From M3007 sp964539805 (lineage in GTDB: Bacteria; Bacteroidota; Bacteroidia; Chitinophagales; Saprospiraceae): a DNA stretch of 64,000 bases. The notes under the pieces were generated by a model. The model worked only from the letters and a program-made list of their open reading frames with translations. It made no database searches and was not told the DNA's origin. Shown piece after piece: positions 35,286-43,978 of the stretch; within the stretch, counting starts at the first letter, position 1, and every line of letters begins with the position of its first letter. Location of the stretch: contig CAZIKN010000008.1 in NCBI GenBank assembly GCA_964539805.1, positions 1-64,000 on the forward strand. Reading direction: 5' to 3'. Both the position numbers and the translations under genes were made by a program.

Positions 35286-38021
35286 TTAAAACTCAATCGT
35301 ATCTCCCGCTTTATAGGTCTTTTTGTCACTTTTTATGTCACTATTTACTTCTTCTGGTGTATCTACATCAAACAGATTGCCCTGTTGAGCAGGGGCTGGC
35401 TTGGCAGCTGGTGGAGCAACTATATCTGTTTGGGCAGTTTTACTTTCTCCTTCCACCTCTTTTACCCCGCTTAAAGCCTGATCACTCAAACGATTGCCGA
35501 CGGCTTTCCAGCCTTTTACCTCCATGAAATCACCGAGTGACACTTCACCGCTCAAAGCCTTTCCTTTGAGCTTGAAGGTGTACTTAACTCGCGGATTATC
35601 TTTCAGTGACACAAAAAGCAGTTTAGATTTGGGGTGATCTGTCAGGTAGGAAAAACGTTCTTTAGTTTTATTGGTTTCAATGCGGAAGCGCTTGACCATA
35701 GTCCAGCCTTTGTGACCGTCAAAATGCACAACATTCAAGGGTAGCTCGGGATTAAATTTGCCCAGATGCAGGATTTCTTTCATCTCGAAACGCTGTTGCA
35801 CATCGGTGTCCGTTATCTCGTATGAGCCATCGGTGTACAATATGAGTATATTGTCGCCAGTATCAAACTCACCCAGCAGATTGCCGCGCTCTTGTGTGTT
35901 TAAGCGGCCTGTGATGTCATCAAACCATAGTTTTTGAGCCCCAATGGTACTTTTGCCCACCTCTTTTTGTTTAATTTCCTTTACCGGATATTTGGTCAGG
36001 ACATTTCCCATGGAATCACGGCCCTTGATGGATAATTCCGCAAAATCATAGTCAAATATTTTCACGCGAGCTGTACTGGCCGCTGTAAGGGTCACTTTCA
36101 CCACTTCGCTTTCACCATTGGGGTTCACCGTGAGGTAGAGCATTTTGGAACCCTTGGCATCCGAACCGAGCTGATAGTCTTTGTCGCGTGTAATAGCGGT
36201 TACATTAAAGCGCTTGACAAAAGTTTTACCTGATTTGGCATCCACATAAGCCATATTATAAGTTGTGCGCTCGTCATTTTTTTTCCAAACGGCTACATGC
36301 ACGATGTCCTTTCCTACAAAGGTTTTTTCACCAATGCGAACAACTTTCATTACACCGTCCCGGCGGAATACAATGACATCATCAATATCAGAGCAATCCT
36401 GTACGAACTCATCCTTTTTCAGCCCAGACCCAATAAACCCTTCTGCTCTGTTGACATAAAGTTTGGCATTGTTGGCCACCACGGCAGATGCCTGAATGGT
36501 GTCAAATGCCACAATTTCAGTCTTGCGCTCACGTCCTTTGCCATGTTTGGCCAATAAATTTTCAAAATAGGCAATGGCATATTCGGTCAGGTGCGCAAGA
36601 TGATGCAGCGTTTGTTCCAATTCGCTGCTTAGTTTGGCTATATCCTCATCTGCTTTGAAGGTGTTGAATTTGGAAATTCGCTTGATCTTTATCTCCGTCA
36701 ATCGCACCAAGTCCTCTTCCGTTATGTCGCGGTATAGTTTAATTTTTTTGCTGTCCTTGCCATAGTTAGCATCGGAAGGCGTAATGACATATTTTTTTAA
36801 ACCTTTGTCAATAGTCTCCAAGACAGCTTCCCAGGTTTCACACTCTTCTATATCGCGATAAATGCGATTTTCGATAAAGATTTTTTCCAGTGAGGCGAAA
36901 TGAAGTTTTTCCAACAACTCCATACGGAGAATATCCAACTCCAAGCGCAAAAGTTCCTTTGTGTTTTCGGTGCTGATGCGCAACAGCTCGTTTACATCGG
37001 TAAACAAGGGTGTGTTGTCAATGATGACACAGCAGTTTGGGCTTATGCTGACCTCACAATCCGTAAAGGCGTATAGTGCGTCAATGGTTACATCGGGACT
37101 GACTCCGGGTTGCAACTCTATTTCTATATCAATATCGGCTGCCACCTTGTCAATAACGCGTTTGATCTTGATCTGCCCTTTGTCATTGGCTTTCAGAATG
37201 CTATCAATAAGATCTCCGGTAGTGACACTAAAAGGTATTTCGGTAATTTGCAGCGTTTTTTTGTCAATTTCCTTGATTTTGGCCCTTACGCGCACTTTTC
37301 CTCCTCTAGCACCGCCATTGTAGTTACTGGCATCAATGAGGCCGCCTGTTGGAAAATCGGGGATCAAATCACTTTTACGGCCCTTCAGGCTGGCAATACT
37401 TGCCTTGATGATTTCGATAAAATTGTGCGGTAACACCTTGGTACTCAAACCCACCGCAATGCCTTCTGCACCATGTGCAAGCACCAAAGGGAATTTCATT
37501 GGAAGGTTTACCGGTTCCCGTTTCCGACCATCATAGCTCATTTGCCAGACCGTCGTATCCGGGTTAAAGGCTACATCAAGGGCAAATTTGGTCAGGCGCG
37601 CTTCAATGTAACGAGCCGCTGCCGCATTGTCACCAGTGCGGTAGTCGCCCCAGTTGCCCTGACAGTCAATCATCAGTTCTTTTTGGCCCATGTTCACCAT
37701 CGCATCGCCTATGGCTGCATCGCCGTGCGGGTGGTATTGCATGGTTTGCCCGATCAGGTTGGCTACTTTGTGGTAACGCCCGTCATGCTGCTCGTACATG
37801 GCATGCAGGATGCGCCTTTGCACGGGCTTGAGGCCGTCCTCTATGGCGGGTACTGCGCGTTCCAGGATGACGTATGATGCGTAATCCAGGAAATAGTTCT
37901 GGTACATGCCACCCAGTGTGACAATCGTATCTTCGCCATTCTGCGAAACGGTGGGCGGTGTGGAGCTGTCTTTTTTTTGCTTTTGCCATGGTGAATTACT
38001 TACAGGCGGCAAATGTAGCAC
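35286..38021 (-). CDS. parC: DNA topoisomerase IV subunit A, start disturbed by an A8 run
   Basis: A type IIA topoisomerase cleavage subunit of about 900 residues: FLDYASYVILERAVPAIEDG, the winged-helix region with QTMQYHPHGDAAIGDAMVN, catalytic Tyr138 (open-frame numbering) in AAARYIEARLT, and a C-terminal pinwheel-like domain. It decatenates chromosomes with ParE, which is not in the window. The open frame begins at a GTG (38021), but that codon lies upstream of the predicted -7 element and inside a hairpin. The natural start would be the ATG at 37989 (MAKAKK), which is one base out of frame because of a run of eight A at 37971-37978; with seven A it would read MAKAKKDSSTPPTV into the ParC frame. 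Confidence 0.92.
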   Translation of the reverse strand: MLHLPPVSNSPWQKQKKDSSTPPTVSQNGEDTIVTLGGMYQNYFLDYASYVILERAVPAIEDGLKPVQRRILHAMYEQHDGRYHKVANLIGQTMQYHPHGDAAIGDAMVNMGQKELMIDCQGNWGDYRTGDNAAAARYIEARLTKFALDVAFNPDTTVWQMSYDGRKREPVNLPMKFPLVLAHGAEGIAVGLSTKVLPHNFIEIIKASIASLKGRKSDLIPDFPTGGLIDASNYNGGARGGKVRVRAKIKEIDKKTLQITEIPFSVTTGDLIDSILKANDKGQIKIKRVIDKVAADIDIEIELQPGVSPDVTIDALYAFTDCEVSISPNCCVIIDNTPLFTDVNELLRISTENTKELLRLELDILRMELLEKLHFASLEKIFIENRIYRDIEECETWEAVLETIDKGLKKYVITPSDANYGKDSKKIKLYRDITEEDLVRLTEIKIKRISKFNTFKADEDIAKLSSELEQTLHHLAHLTEYAIAYFENLLAKHGKGRERKTEIVAFDTIQASAVVANNAKLYVNRAEGFIGSGLKKDEFVQDCSDIDDVIVFRRDGVMKVVRIGEKTFVGKDIVHVAVWKKNDERTTYNMAYVDAKSGKTFVKRFNVTAITRDKDYQLGSDAKGSKMLYLTVNPNGESEVVKVTLTAASTARVKIFDYDFAELSIKGRDSMGNVLTKYPVKEIKQKEVGKSTIGAQKLWFDDITGRLNTQERGNLLGEFDTGDNILILYTDGSYEITDTDVQQRFEMKEILHLGKFNPELPLNVVHFDGHKGWTMVKRFRIETNKTKERFSYLTDHPKSKLLFVSLKDNPRVKYTFKLKGKALSGEVSLGDFMEVKGWKAVGNRLSDQALSGVKEVEGESKTAQTDIVAPPAAKPAPAQQGNLFDVDTPEEVNSDIKSDKKTYKAGDTIEF

Positions 38022-38042
38022 AAAAAGTTTTCAACATTCAAA
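38010..38042 (-). promoter_or_regulatory. Bacteroidota-type promoter for parC
   Basis: On the minus strand a TTTG (complement of 38039-38042), a 21-bp spacer and a perfect -7 TACATTTG (complement of 38010-38017). Transcription should start near 38003, just ahead of the ATG at 37989. A perfect 12-bp inverted repeat ACAAAAAGTTTT/AAAACTTTTTGT (38020-38051) overlaps the -33 region. Confidence 0.6.
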
Positions 38043-38188
38043 ACTTTTTGTTTTTTATCTTTTCCTGTAAATTGTAATTTTTACAAATCCTTGTTTTTCA
38101 TCCTGATAAAATACAGGAGGCTGCATGCTTTGTTCAACCAGAGCCGCTTTGGCGCGGTTTATTCCGGTGCCTGATTTTTCTATGTGGC

Positions 38189-38875
38189 TTATCCCTTATT
38201 CGCAATAAACCCGCAAAAATCCTCTGCAAGGAGCAGCGTTTTGCCCATAAAGTGTTTTTTGGCATTGAGATGGCGTTGCATGAATTGCGGAACCGCTGCA
38301 TCCTTTTCCAAAAAATTCATAAGCGTGCGCAGCACCTTGAAATAGCGTCCCAGATCATTTTGCTGCGGAATATCGCGGGCGCCCAGAGCCGTGAGGGCTT
38401 GTTGGAATACCGGGAAATTGTAGGGGGCATAGGATTCGGGATAGCGAAAGGCGAGGTAAATGGCTATCATGCGATAGTCGCCGTGGTAATGGTTGTTTTC
38501 CACTGTGGCAGGGTGAGCATTTTTATAATCCCGCAGCAAGGCATCACAGCCGAACACAAAACGCCCGATGCGTCCTTCCACCTCGCGAGTTTCGTTGAAC
38601 AGATCTTCGAACATCATGCGGGTGCTTTGTGGCTCATAGCGCCAAAACTCAAGCATCATTTTTTTGGGATACCAGTTTTCCGTTTGCCAAAGGCGGCGGG
38701 TTTCCGTGTTGTGGATGGCCCGGTCAAACATTGCCTCCGGGCTTTTATCGTTCATATCCCATTGATCCTGAAATATTTGTATGGATTCCCATTTGTACAC
38801 ATTGGGGTGAAAGCGCTGGGATTGGAGCCATTTTTTGTAAGCGCTGATATTATCCTGTATCTTATTGAGTAGCAT
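38189..38875 (-). CDS. Uncharacterised protein overlapping alkB
   Basis: A 228-residue soluble protein rich in aromatic and charged residues, with no signal or membrane segment. I do not recognise the family. Visible landmarks are KWLQSQRFHPNVYKWESI near the start, a His-rich NNHYHGDYRMIAIYLAFRYP in the middle, and FMNFLE/FLEKD-like helices toward the end. Its start lies 14 bp inside the 3' end of alkB, so it is cotranscribed and probably translationally coupled. That arrangement hints at a role linked to alkane hydroxylation, but nothing in the protein proves it. Confidence 0.7.
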   Translation of the reverse strand: MLLNKIQDNISAYKKWLQSQRFHPNVYKWESIQIFQDQWDMNDKSPEAMFDRAIHNTETRRLWQTENWYPKKMMLEFWRYEPQSTRMMFEDLFNETREVEGRIGRFVFGCDALLRDYKNAHPATVENNHYHGDYRMIAIYLAFRYPESYAPYNFPVFQQALTALGARDIPQQNDLGRYFKVLRTLMNFLEKDAAVPQFMQRHLNAKKHFMGKTLLLAEDFCGFIANKG

Positions 38876-39902
38876 AATCGGGTATTCGTTTGTTCATTAC
38901 CGCAAACCACAATGGCGGAAAAAGGGCCATCAGGATACTGGTTGGGTAGCCAAATGGCATCTGAGGGCTGGGATCAATGTGGCGAAGCACCTGATATTTG
39001 CGGGTGGATTTGTAATGGTGATCACTGTGCCGTGTGAGCTCATACAGGAAAATTCGGCCCAGTTCATGGTCGCTATTCCAGGAATGAACAGGCATAACGG
39101 GTTCGTGCCGCCCGGAAGGCAACAAATGCCTCCTTAATCCATAGTGCTCAATATAGTTTACGGTCTCCAACAGCAGGATACCCACTAAAGCCACAGCAAT
39201 TGCCCCTAAAAGGCCCATCCATGAGCCATACAGGTACGTTGCGGACAACCAAAGCATTTGAAACAGTGAAAAACGGATCATTTCGTTGTCAAAAGACCAA
39301 AAACGAAGCCCGTCTTTATGCAAACGCTCGCGCTCCAAATGCCAGGCACTCAGCCAACTGCCCGTGACGGAACGCAGCCAAAAAGCATACACAATATCAC
39401 CCTTTTTGGCACTGGCCGGATCAGCGTCTGTGGCCACATTCTTGTGGTGGCCCCTGTTGTGTTCTATGAAAAAATGCTGGTACAAGGCCGGCAATAACAT
39501 CCACTTGGCCAAAAGTTGTTCGCCCTTTGTGCTTCTGTGCCCCAATTCATGGGCCACGTTTATGCCACATGTACCGACAATAATGCCAGTACTAAGGCTT
39601 AGGCCAAGGTATTCAAATGTACTAAGTGTTTCATTTTCAAGGATATAAAGGTAGTAGAAGACGGTACCGAAAAGAATAGGTGCATTTAGGTACAGCAGGT
39701 AGTCAAAATAGGGTATTTGTGAACGCCTCTCTTCTGCAGCAACAGGTGTGTTGTCCGTGTAAGCCGGGCTGATGAGCTCAAGAAGGGGGAGCAGCACAAA
39801 AGCCAGCACTACCGTGGTCCATGCCCAAGGGCCTTGCCAAGCCAACGCCATCAGGGCACTGATTGGCATCAAATAAGCGAGTAAATATTTAAGGTCGCGC
39901 AT
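38862..39902 (-). CDS. alkB: Alkane 1-monooxygenase
   Basis: A 346-residue integral-membrane diiron hydroxylase. All histidine clusters of AlkB are present: HELGH at 118-122, EHNRGHHKNVAT from 147, NYIEHYG at 249-255 and HSDHHYKSTRKYQ from 292. Five to six hydrophobic segments surround them. AlkB oxidises the terminal methyl of medium-chain alkanes, using electrons from rubredoxin and its reductase; neither partner is encoded in the window. An unknown gene overlaps its 3' end. Fatty-acid or other alkyl substrates are also possible for this family. Confidence 0.95.
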   Translation of the reverse strand: MRDLKYLLAYLMPISALMALAWQGPWAWTTVVLAFVLLPLLELISPAYTDNTPVAAEERRSQIPYFDYLLYLNAPILFGTVFYYLYILENETLSTFEYLGLSLSTGIIVGTCGINVAHELGHRSTKGEQLLAKWMLLPALYQHFFIEHNRGHHKNVATDADPASAKKGDIVYAFWLRSVTGSWLSAWHLERERLHKDGLRFWSFDNEMIRFSLFQMLWLSATYLYGSWMGLLGAIAVALVGILLLETVNYIEHYGLRRHLLPSGRHEPVMPVHSWNSDHELGRIFLYELTRHSDHHYKSTRKYQVLRHIDPSPQMPFGYPTSILMALFPPLWFAVMNKRIPDYATQ

Positions 39903-39932
39903 TTGTTAGGTACACATAAGATGAGTAAGGAG

Positions 39933-39940
39933 CAAAGGTA
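39933..39940 (-). promoter_or_regulatory. Possible -7 element for alkB
   Basis: The minus strand reads TACCTTTG (TAnnTTTG) 31 bp before the alkB ATG. No matching -33 is visible; the position upstream is occupied by the terminator hairpin of the next gene. Confidence 0.45.
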
Positions 39941-39942
39941 AA

Positions 39943-39980
39943 AAGAAAAGCGGCTCCCCTGCATGTGCACTGAGAGCCGC
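39943..39980 (-). terminator. Terminator of the 40.0-kb small membrane-protein gene
   Basis: Stem GCGGCTC/GAGCCGC (39950-39956 and 39974-39980) followed on the minus strand by a T-rich tract. It lies 31 bp past the stop codon at 40011. Confidence 0.65.
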
Positions 39981-40010
39981 CTATGAATTTGGTGAAAAAA
40001 TCATGGTGTG

Positions 40011-40559
40011 CTATTTATCCTTATTTTTATTTTTGCGAACATCTTTCGCTGTGATGATTCGATCGCCTCTTTTTTCGCGTACGCTGGCATCGCGTGTGTC
40101 ATTCCATTCGGAGGAATAGGGTCTTCCCTCAAGTTCTTTTATCCTGTCGTCACGTTTATCTATCTCTGCAAAAAGAATTTCTTGGCGCGTCAGAAAATAA
40201 CCTAAAAGCCCTACAACCAAAACAAACCAGAATGCAGAAGAACTACTATTAGACGAAGATGGATTTGTTGGTTGGACGGGTTGATAGGCTGTGGATTGTA
40301 CAGGTATCTGCTGTGCTGGAGGCTGCTGTATCACAATGACGGTAGGCTGCTGTGAATAGGGCATTTGTAGCGTCTGCAAATAGTCTCGGTCGTATCGGCG
40401 CGTAGGTAAAAAGTAGTTGTTCGGGTCATCAATGTCAAAGGGATCATTGTAAAGGCCAAATCTCGGGTCAAAATACGTCGGGGTTCTCTGGCTGTCGCGT
40501 CTTTCAAACTCACGAAGGAGTTCGAAACCGTTTGTTTCGGATGGATCATGGTAACGCAT
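40011..40559 (-). CDS. Uncharacterised single-pass membrane protein
   Basis: A 182-residue protein of unknown family. An N-terminal acidic/aromatic part (1-70) is followed by a Gln/Pro/Ser-rich linker, one membrane helix near 108-126 (FWFVLVVGLLGYFL) and a charged C-terminal tail (EIDKRDDRIKELEG, KDVRKNKNKDK). There is no signal peptide. It is transcribed alone, divergently from the HTH/coiled-coil gene at 40967. The open frame, start codon and following terminator support a real gene; no function can be given. Confidence 0.65.
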   Translation of the reverse strand: MRYHDPSETNGFELLREFERRDSQRTPTYFDPRFGLYNDPFDIDDPNNYFLPTRRYDRDYLQTLQMPYSQQPTVIVIQQPPAQQIPVQSTAYQPVQPTNPSSSNSSSSAFWFVLVVGLLGYFLTRQEILFAEIDKRDDRIKELEGRPYSSEWNDTRDASVREKRGDRIITAKDVRKNKNKDK

Positions 40560-40966
40560 AAGAAAAAAATTATGGTGAAAAAAAGGTTGTCTGTAATAAC
40601 CTTGGCGGGTTCACCAATTGGATTAAATTTTTTCTGCTGCTTCTACTTCTAAGGTATTGATTAAAGTTTGTCTGTCCTAATCATCTGTTGATGAAATGCT
40701 GTGTTTTTAAAAATGATAAAAAGATTTTTTGGGGTGGAGATCATTTTGCAAAAACTTTGAGTTAGAAAGGCAAGGGGAGCAAAATTATGTTGCAATATTA
40801 ATGTCATTTACCCGACAAAAGCAATAAGGGCAACACGACTTTAACATTGTTATTTAAGATTTTGATAAGATTTTCAAAAAAAGAAAAAGGGTATTTCTTT
40901 TTTTGCATCAAAAAATGAATATCTTTGAAATGAATTTTTCAAAATAAAACAATATTTTGTCAAAAA
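40560..40966. other. 407-bp divergent intergenic region
   Basis: An AT-rich region between divergent genes. It contains a perfect 11-bp inverted repeat AAAAAAAGAAA/TTTCTTTTTTT (40876-40886 and 40894-40904) and a perfect -7 word TATCTTTG at 40920-40927, 40 bp ahead of the plus-strand start. No small gene or RNA was recognised in the remainder. Confidence 0.6.
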
Positions 40967-42112
40967 ATGAAAAACGATCCAAATCACAGCAAATCACAAG
41001 GCACGAGATTCCACGAATTTCTACAAGAACACAACATCTCGGACGAACAGTTCCACACCATAATGAAAAAAATGGGGCTGTCGCGCAATACGGCCCAGAG
41101 TTTTATCTCAAAAGAGATGAACGATATGCGCGCACCCAATATTTGCCTGCTCCAAAACCTGTTTGGTGTGCCGCCCAGCATGTTTGACCTGGAAGATGAT
41201 TTTTTTAATTCCGAGTACAGTTACAACGAAGGGGAACTCTATTGCTTCAACTATAAAAAGGAGGAATCCGATACCTACAGGCCCTTTGTTGAAAATTTTT
41301 TCCGCGCTGTGAACAAATACCTGCTTTCGGCCCAAAAACGCCTCTGTGTCAGCGATTATTTCGTTAAAAACCAAGGACTTGTCACCAAGGAACACCTTTC
41401 GTTTTACAAGGAAAAAAGCCGGATATATTTTGAGCGCCTGGAACACAAAATCAGTGAGAATCCCAAGTTTGAGTACAAACGTATTGTACAGCTCCCCCTG
41501 CACTTTGATCCAAGAGCGGATCCGGCCCGTTTTGTTGTGGAGGGCATGCTTCCCGAGGCATTTGGACATTTTGCGCGTTGCCTCCAGCAGTTTCCTGATC
41601 AATGTAGTTTTTACATCATCACCAAACCTTTTCGCCTTTATACCTATTATTTGGTTGACGACAATGTCACGCTGACGGAATACCATCGTTTTGACCGTTC
41701 CGGCATTCCTATGCCCGATACTTTGTTTGTCAACATCCGCAATCCATTCAAAAAAGAATCCATCGGCGGCACCTATTTTGAAAGCTGCTTTGATGAGTTT
41801 GAACGCATCATCAACAACCAAAACAATGCGGAAGCCCGCCTTACCCACCATTTGATGAAACAAAAAACTTATGAAGCAATACATGAATTGCAACATGATA
41901 TTGAAAAGAAAAAAAGAGAAATTGAAAGCAATCAGCAAAAAATCGAAGGAATTGAAAGGCGCAATTTAACCGACAATGTATTGATTATAAATGAATTACT
42001 CAAAATTGGCCACCAATTGGACACCGAAAAAGAACAGCTCATCAAACAAATCAATGTATTTCGCGAAAAACTGGAAAAAGCCGGATGGACCGATCTGGGC
42101 CTCATCAAGTAG
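40967..42112 (+). CDS. HTH-like protein with C-terminal coiled coil, unknown function
   Basis: A 381-residue protein of no family I know. Residues about 15-75 look like a helix-turn-helix unit (FLQEHNISDEQFHTIMKKMG, LSRNTAQSFISKEM). The middle (80-285) is a mixed alpha/beta region with FYIITKPFRLYTYYLVDD and EYHRFDRSGIPMPDTLFVNI. Residues 295-375 form a long charged coiled coil (HDIEKKKREIESNQQKIEGI). It is probably cytoplasmic and may bind DNA. The AT-rich inverted repeat just upstream of its -7 element could be its own operator. Its N-terminus has a layout like the 56.6-kb regulator (HTH then a large unknown domain), but the two do not align in detail. Confidence 0.65.
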   Translation: MKNDPNHSKSQGTRFHEFLQEHNISDEQFHTIMKKMGLSRNTAQSFISKEMNDMRAPNICLLQNLFGVPPSMFDLEDDFFNSEYSYNEGELYCFNYKKEESDTYRPFVENFFRAVNKYLLSAQKRLCVSDYFVKNQGLVTKEHLSFYKEKSRIYFERLEHKISENPKFEYKRIVQLPLHFDPRADPARFVVEGMLPEAFGHFARCLQQFPDQCSFYIITKPFRLYTYYLVDDNVTLTEYHRFDRSGIPMPDTLFVNIRNPFKKESIGGTYFESCFDEFERIINNQNNAEARLTHHLMKQKTYEAIHELQHDIEKKKREIESNQQKIEGIERRNLTDNVLIINELLKIGHQLDTEKEQLIKQINVFREKLEKAGWTDLGLIK

Positions 42113-42215
42113 TTTTGAAACATAGCGGACATTTACGCGCTCATTTATACCCCGTTCTTGTTATTGGCATTGCTTTTGTTTAGTCTCGCAAAACAAAAAT
42201 CGAAGCATTTTAATA

Positions 42216-43841
42216 ATGAGAAATTTTGCCTGTTTACTTATTTTCATCTTGAGCTGCTGTGCCAAAAGCGGCATCGCACAAAACGCCACTAACAAAAGTG
42301 CGGTACATGCCAAGATCAACCTCAACGATTTTAGCCTTCTTAATGACTCGGATCTCAAATTGGGCCAGTCCTTTGAAATTGGCCTCTTTCGAAACATTGC
42401 TCCCTTCCTGAACGTAGGGGTGCCTTTGCGCGTGGGAGTGGGAAAACTGATTGACAAACCGGATAATACCGTAATCACAAGTATTGATGCCGTTTTTCAC
42501 CTTATTAATATGAAAAGCGAGGCCAAAGTGGTTCCTTATGCCCTGCTCGGCGGTGGCTATTTTATGGAAAAATTTGATAATGGCCACTTCCAACTTCCCT
42601 TGGGAGCCGGCCTTAACTACAAAATAAGTCCCTACGCCTATATCAATGTACAAGCGGAGTATCGCAAAGCCTTTTCGGATCTTAGAGACAACCTTCAGTT
42701 TGGTGCTGGCTTCGTCTATCTTCTGCACAAAGCCGCTCCTAAAATCAAGGACAAGGACAAGGATGGGGTGCCTGACAACCTGGACAAATGCCCTGATACT
42801 CCTGGCAAAAGTACTGCAAACGGCTGCCCTGACGCCGATAACGATGGCCTTGGCGACAAAGAAGATGAATGCCCCAATGAACCAGGCCCTGTGGAAACCG
42901 GCGGCTGCCCCGATACTGATTTTGATGGTGTTCGGGACAAGGAAGACAAATGCCCTCAAGACGCCGGCACCGTAAATGGCTGCCCTGATGCTGATGGCGA
43001 CGAGATACCGGACAATATGGATCGCTGCCCCACAAAGGCTGGCCCTGCCTCCAACGATGGCTGCCCAGTGGCCAAGGATAGCGATGGGGATGGCTTCCCG
43101 GACGAAACTGACCAATGCCCAACTACCTCAGGCAGCGCTAATGGCTGCCCGGATGCAGACAAGGACGGCATTGCGGACAACGATGACAAATGCCCCAATG
43201 AGGCCGGAACCAAAGCTAATATGGGCTGCCCGCAAACCAAGGACAGTGATGGTGATGGTTTAGATGACAACGCTGATGAATGTCCAACGCTCGCTGGCAA
43301 ACTCAATGGCTGCCCTGATGCAGATAATGACGGTATCGCGGACAAAAATGACCCCTGCCCAACCTCAGCAGGCAAATTTAATGGCTGCCCTGATACAGAT
43401 GGTGACGGCGTGGCAGATAATCTGGATAAATGCCCCAGTACCGTAGGCCCAACTACCAATTTCGGCTGTCCTGAAGTGAAAAAGGAAACCAAGGAACGTC
43501 TGGAGTTTGCCATGAAGGCCGTCCAGTTTGAAACGGGCAAAGCCGTCCTTAAAATGGAGTCCTATGCCATTTTAGATGAGGTTAACGGCATTTTGCGCCA
43601 ATACCCAGACTATAAATTGGCTATCAGCGGCCATACCGATGACATTGGCGATGCCCGCGCCAACCAAACCCTTTCAGAGGCGCGCGCCAAAGCATGCTAT
43701 GACTATTTCATTTTCAGAGGCGTCAAAACAGAGCGCATCCGATATGCCGGATTCGGTGAAGACCGCCCCATAGCCAACAATAGCACCAGCGCAGGACGTG
43801 AAATGAACCGTCGTGTAGAGTTTGAACTGACCTTGGATTGA
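42216..43841 (+). CDS. OmpA-family protein with thrombospondin type 3 repeats
   Basis: A 541-residue outer-membrane protein. After the signal (cleavage near residue 21, or lipidation at Cys14) comes an eight-strand-like barrel domain (25-170). About ten calcium-binding TSP3 repeats follow (DKDKDGVPDNLDKCPDTPG and similar, roughly 175-415), each with Asp clusters and a Cys pair. The last 110 residues are an OmpA peptidoglycan-binding domain (AISGHTDDIGDARANQTLSE, FGEDRPIANNSTSAGREMNR). It anchors the outer membrane to the cell wall and probably binds calcium in the rigid spacer. Confidence 0.95.
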   Translation: MRNFACLLIFILSCCAKSGIAQNATNKSAVHAKINLNDFSLLNDSDLKLGQSFEIGLFRNIAPFLNVGVPLRVGVGKLIDKPDNTVITSIDAVFHLINMKSEAKVVPYALLGGGYFMEKFDNGHFQLPLGAGLNYKISPYAYINVQAEYRKAFSDLRDNLQFGAGFVYLLHKAAPKIKDKDKDGVPDNLDKCPDTPGKSTANGCPDADNDGLGDKEDECPNEPGPVETGGCPDTDFDGVRDKEDKCPQDAGTVNGCPDADGDEIPDNMDRCPTKAGPASNDGCPVAKDSDGDGFPDETDQCPTTSGSANGCPDADKDGIADNDDKCPNEAGTKANMGCPQTKDSDGDGLDDNADECPTLAGKLNGCPDADNDGIADKNDPCPTSAGKFNGCPDTDGDGVADNLDKCPSTVGPTTNFGCPEVKKETKERLEFAMKAVQFETGKAVLKMESYAILDEVNGILRQYPDYKLAISGHTDDIGDARANQTLSEARAKACYDYFIFRGVKTERIRYAGFGEDRPIANNSTSAGREMNRRVEFELTLD

Positions 43842-43851
43842 CGATTTGTAC

Positions 43852-43859
43852 TACATTTG
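43852..43859 (+). promoter_or_regulatory. Possible -7 element for the HEAT-cyclophilin gene
   Basis: TACATTTG (TAnnTTTG) lies 11 bp after the ompA stop codon and 100 bp before the chosen start at 43959. The -33 is weak. Confidence 0.45.
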
Positions 43860-43939
43860 CGCCTTATCAACGCAACTACATACATGTCAGCAGTTCATAG
43901 CGCTATTCATCACAGTTTTAGTTCAAATTTTTATACCTT

Positions 43940-43978
43940 CAAAGGCAAAGCCATTATCATGGTTTTGCCTTTGTTTTT
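43940..43978 (+). terminator. Terminator-like hairpin overlapping a start codon
   Basis: A 14-bp stem (CAAAGGCAAAGCCA with TGGTTTTGCCTTTG, one G-T pair) and a 6-nt loop are followed by five T. It is well placed to end ompA transcription, yet the likely ATG of the next gene (43959) lies at the loop/stem boundary. Confidence 0.7.

Noticed and set aside
37783..37989. Separate 68-residue gene MAKAKKRQ...
   Set aside because: It is the out-of-frame reading of the parC start region after the A8 run.
41108..41938. Minus-strand 276-residue ORF
   Set aside because: Antisense to the HTH/coiled-coil gene, which has a promoter element, an HTH and coiled-coil character.
42234..43115. Minus-strand 293-residue ORF within the OmpA gene
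   Set aside because: The plus-strand OmpA/TSP3 protein is unmistakable; the antisense frame is open because of its repeated Asp/Gly/Cys codons.
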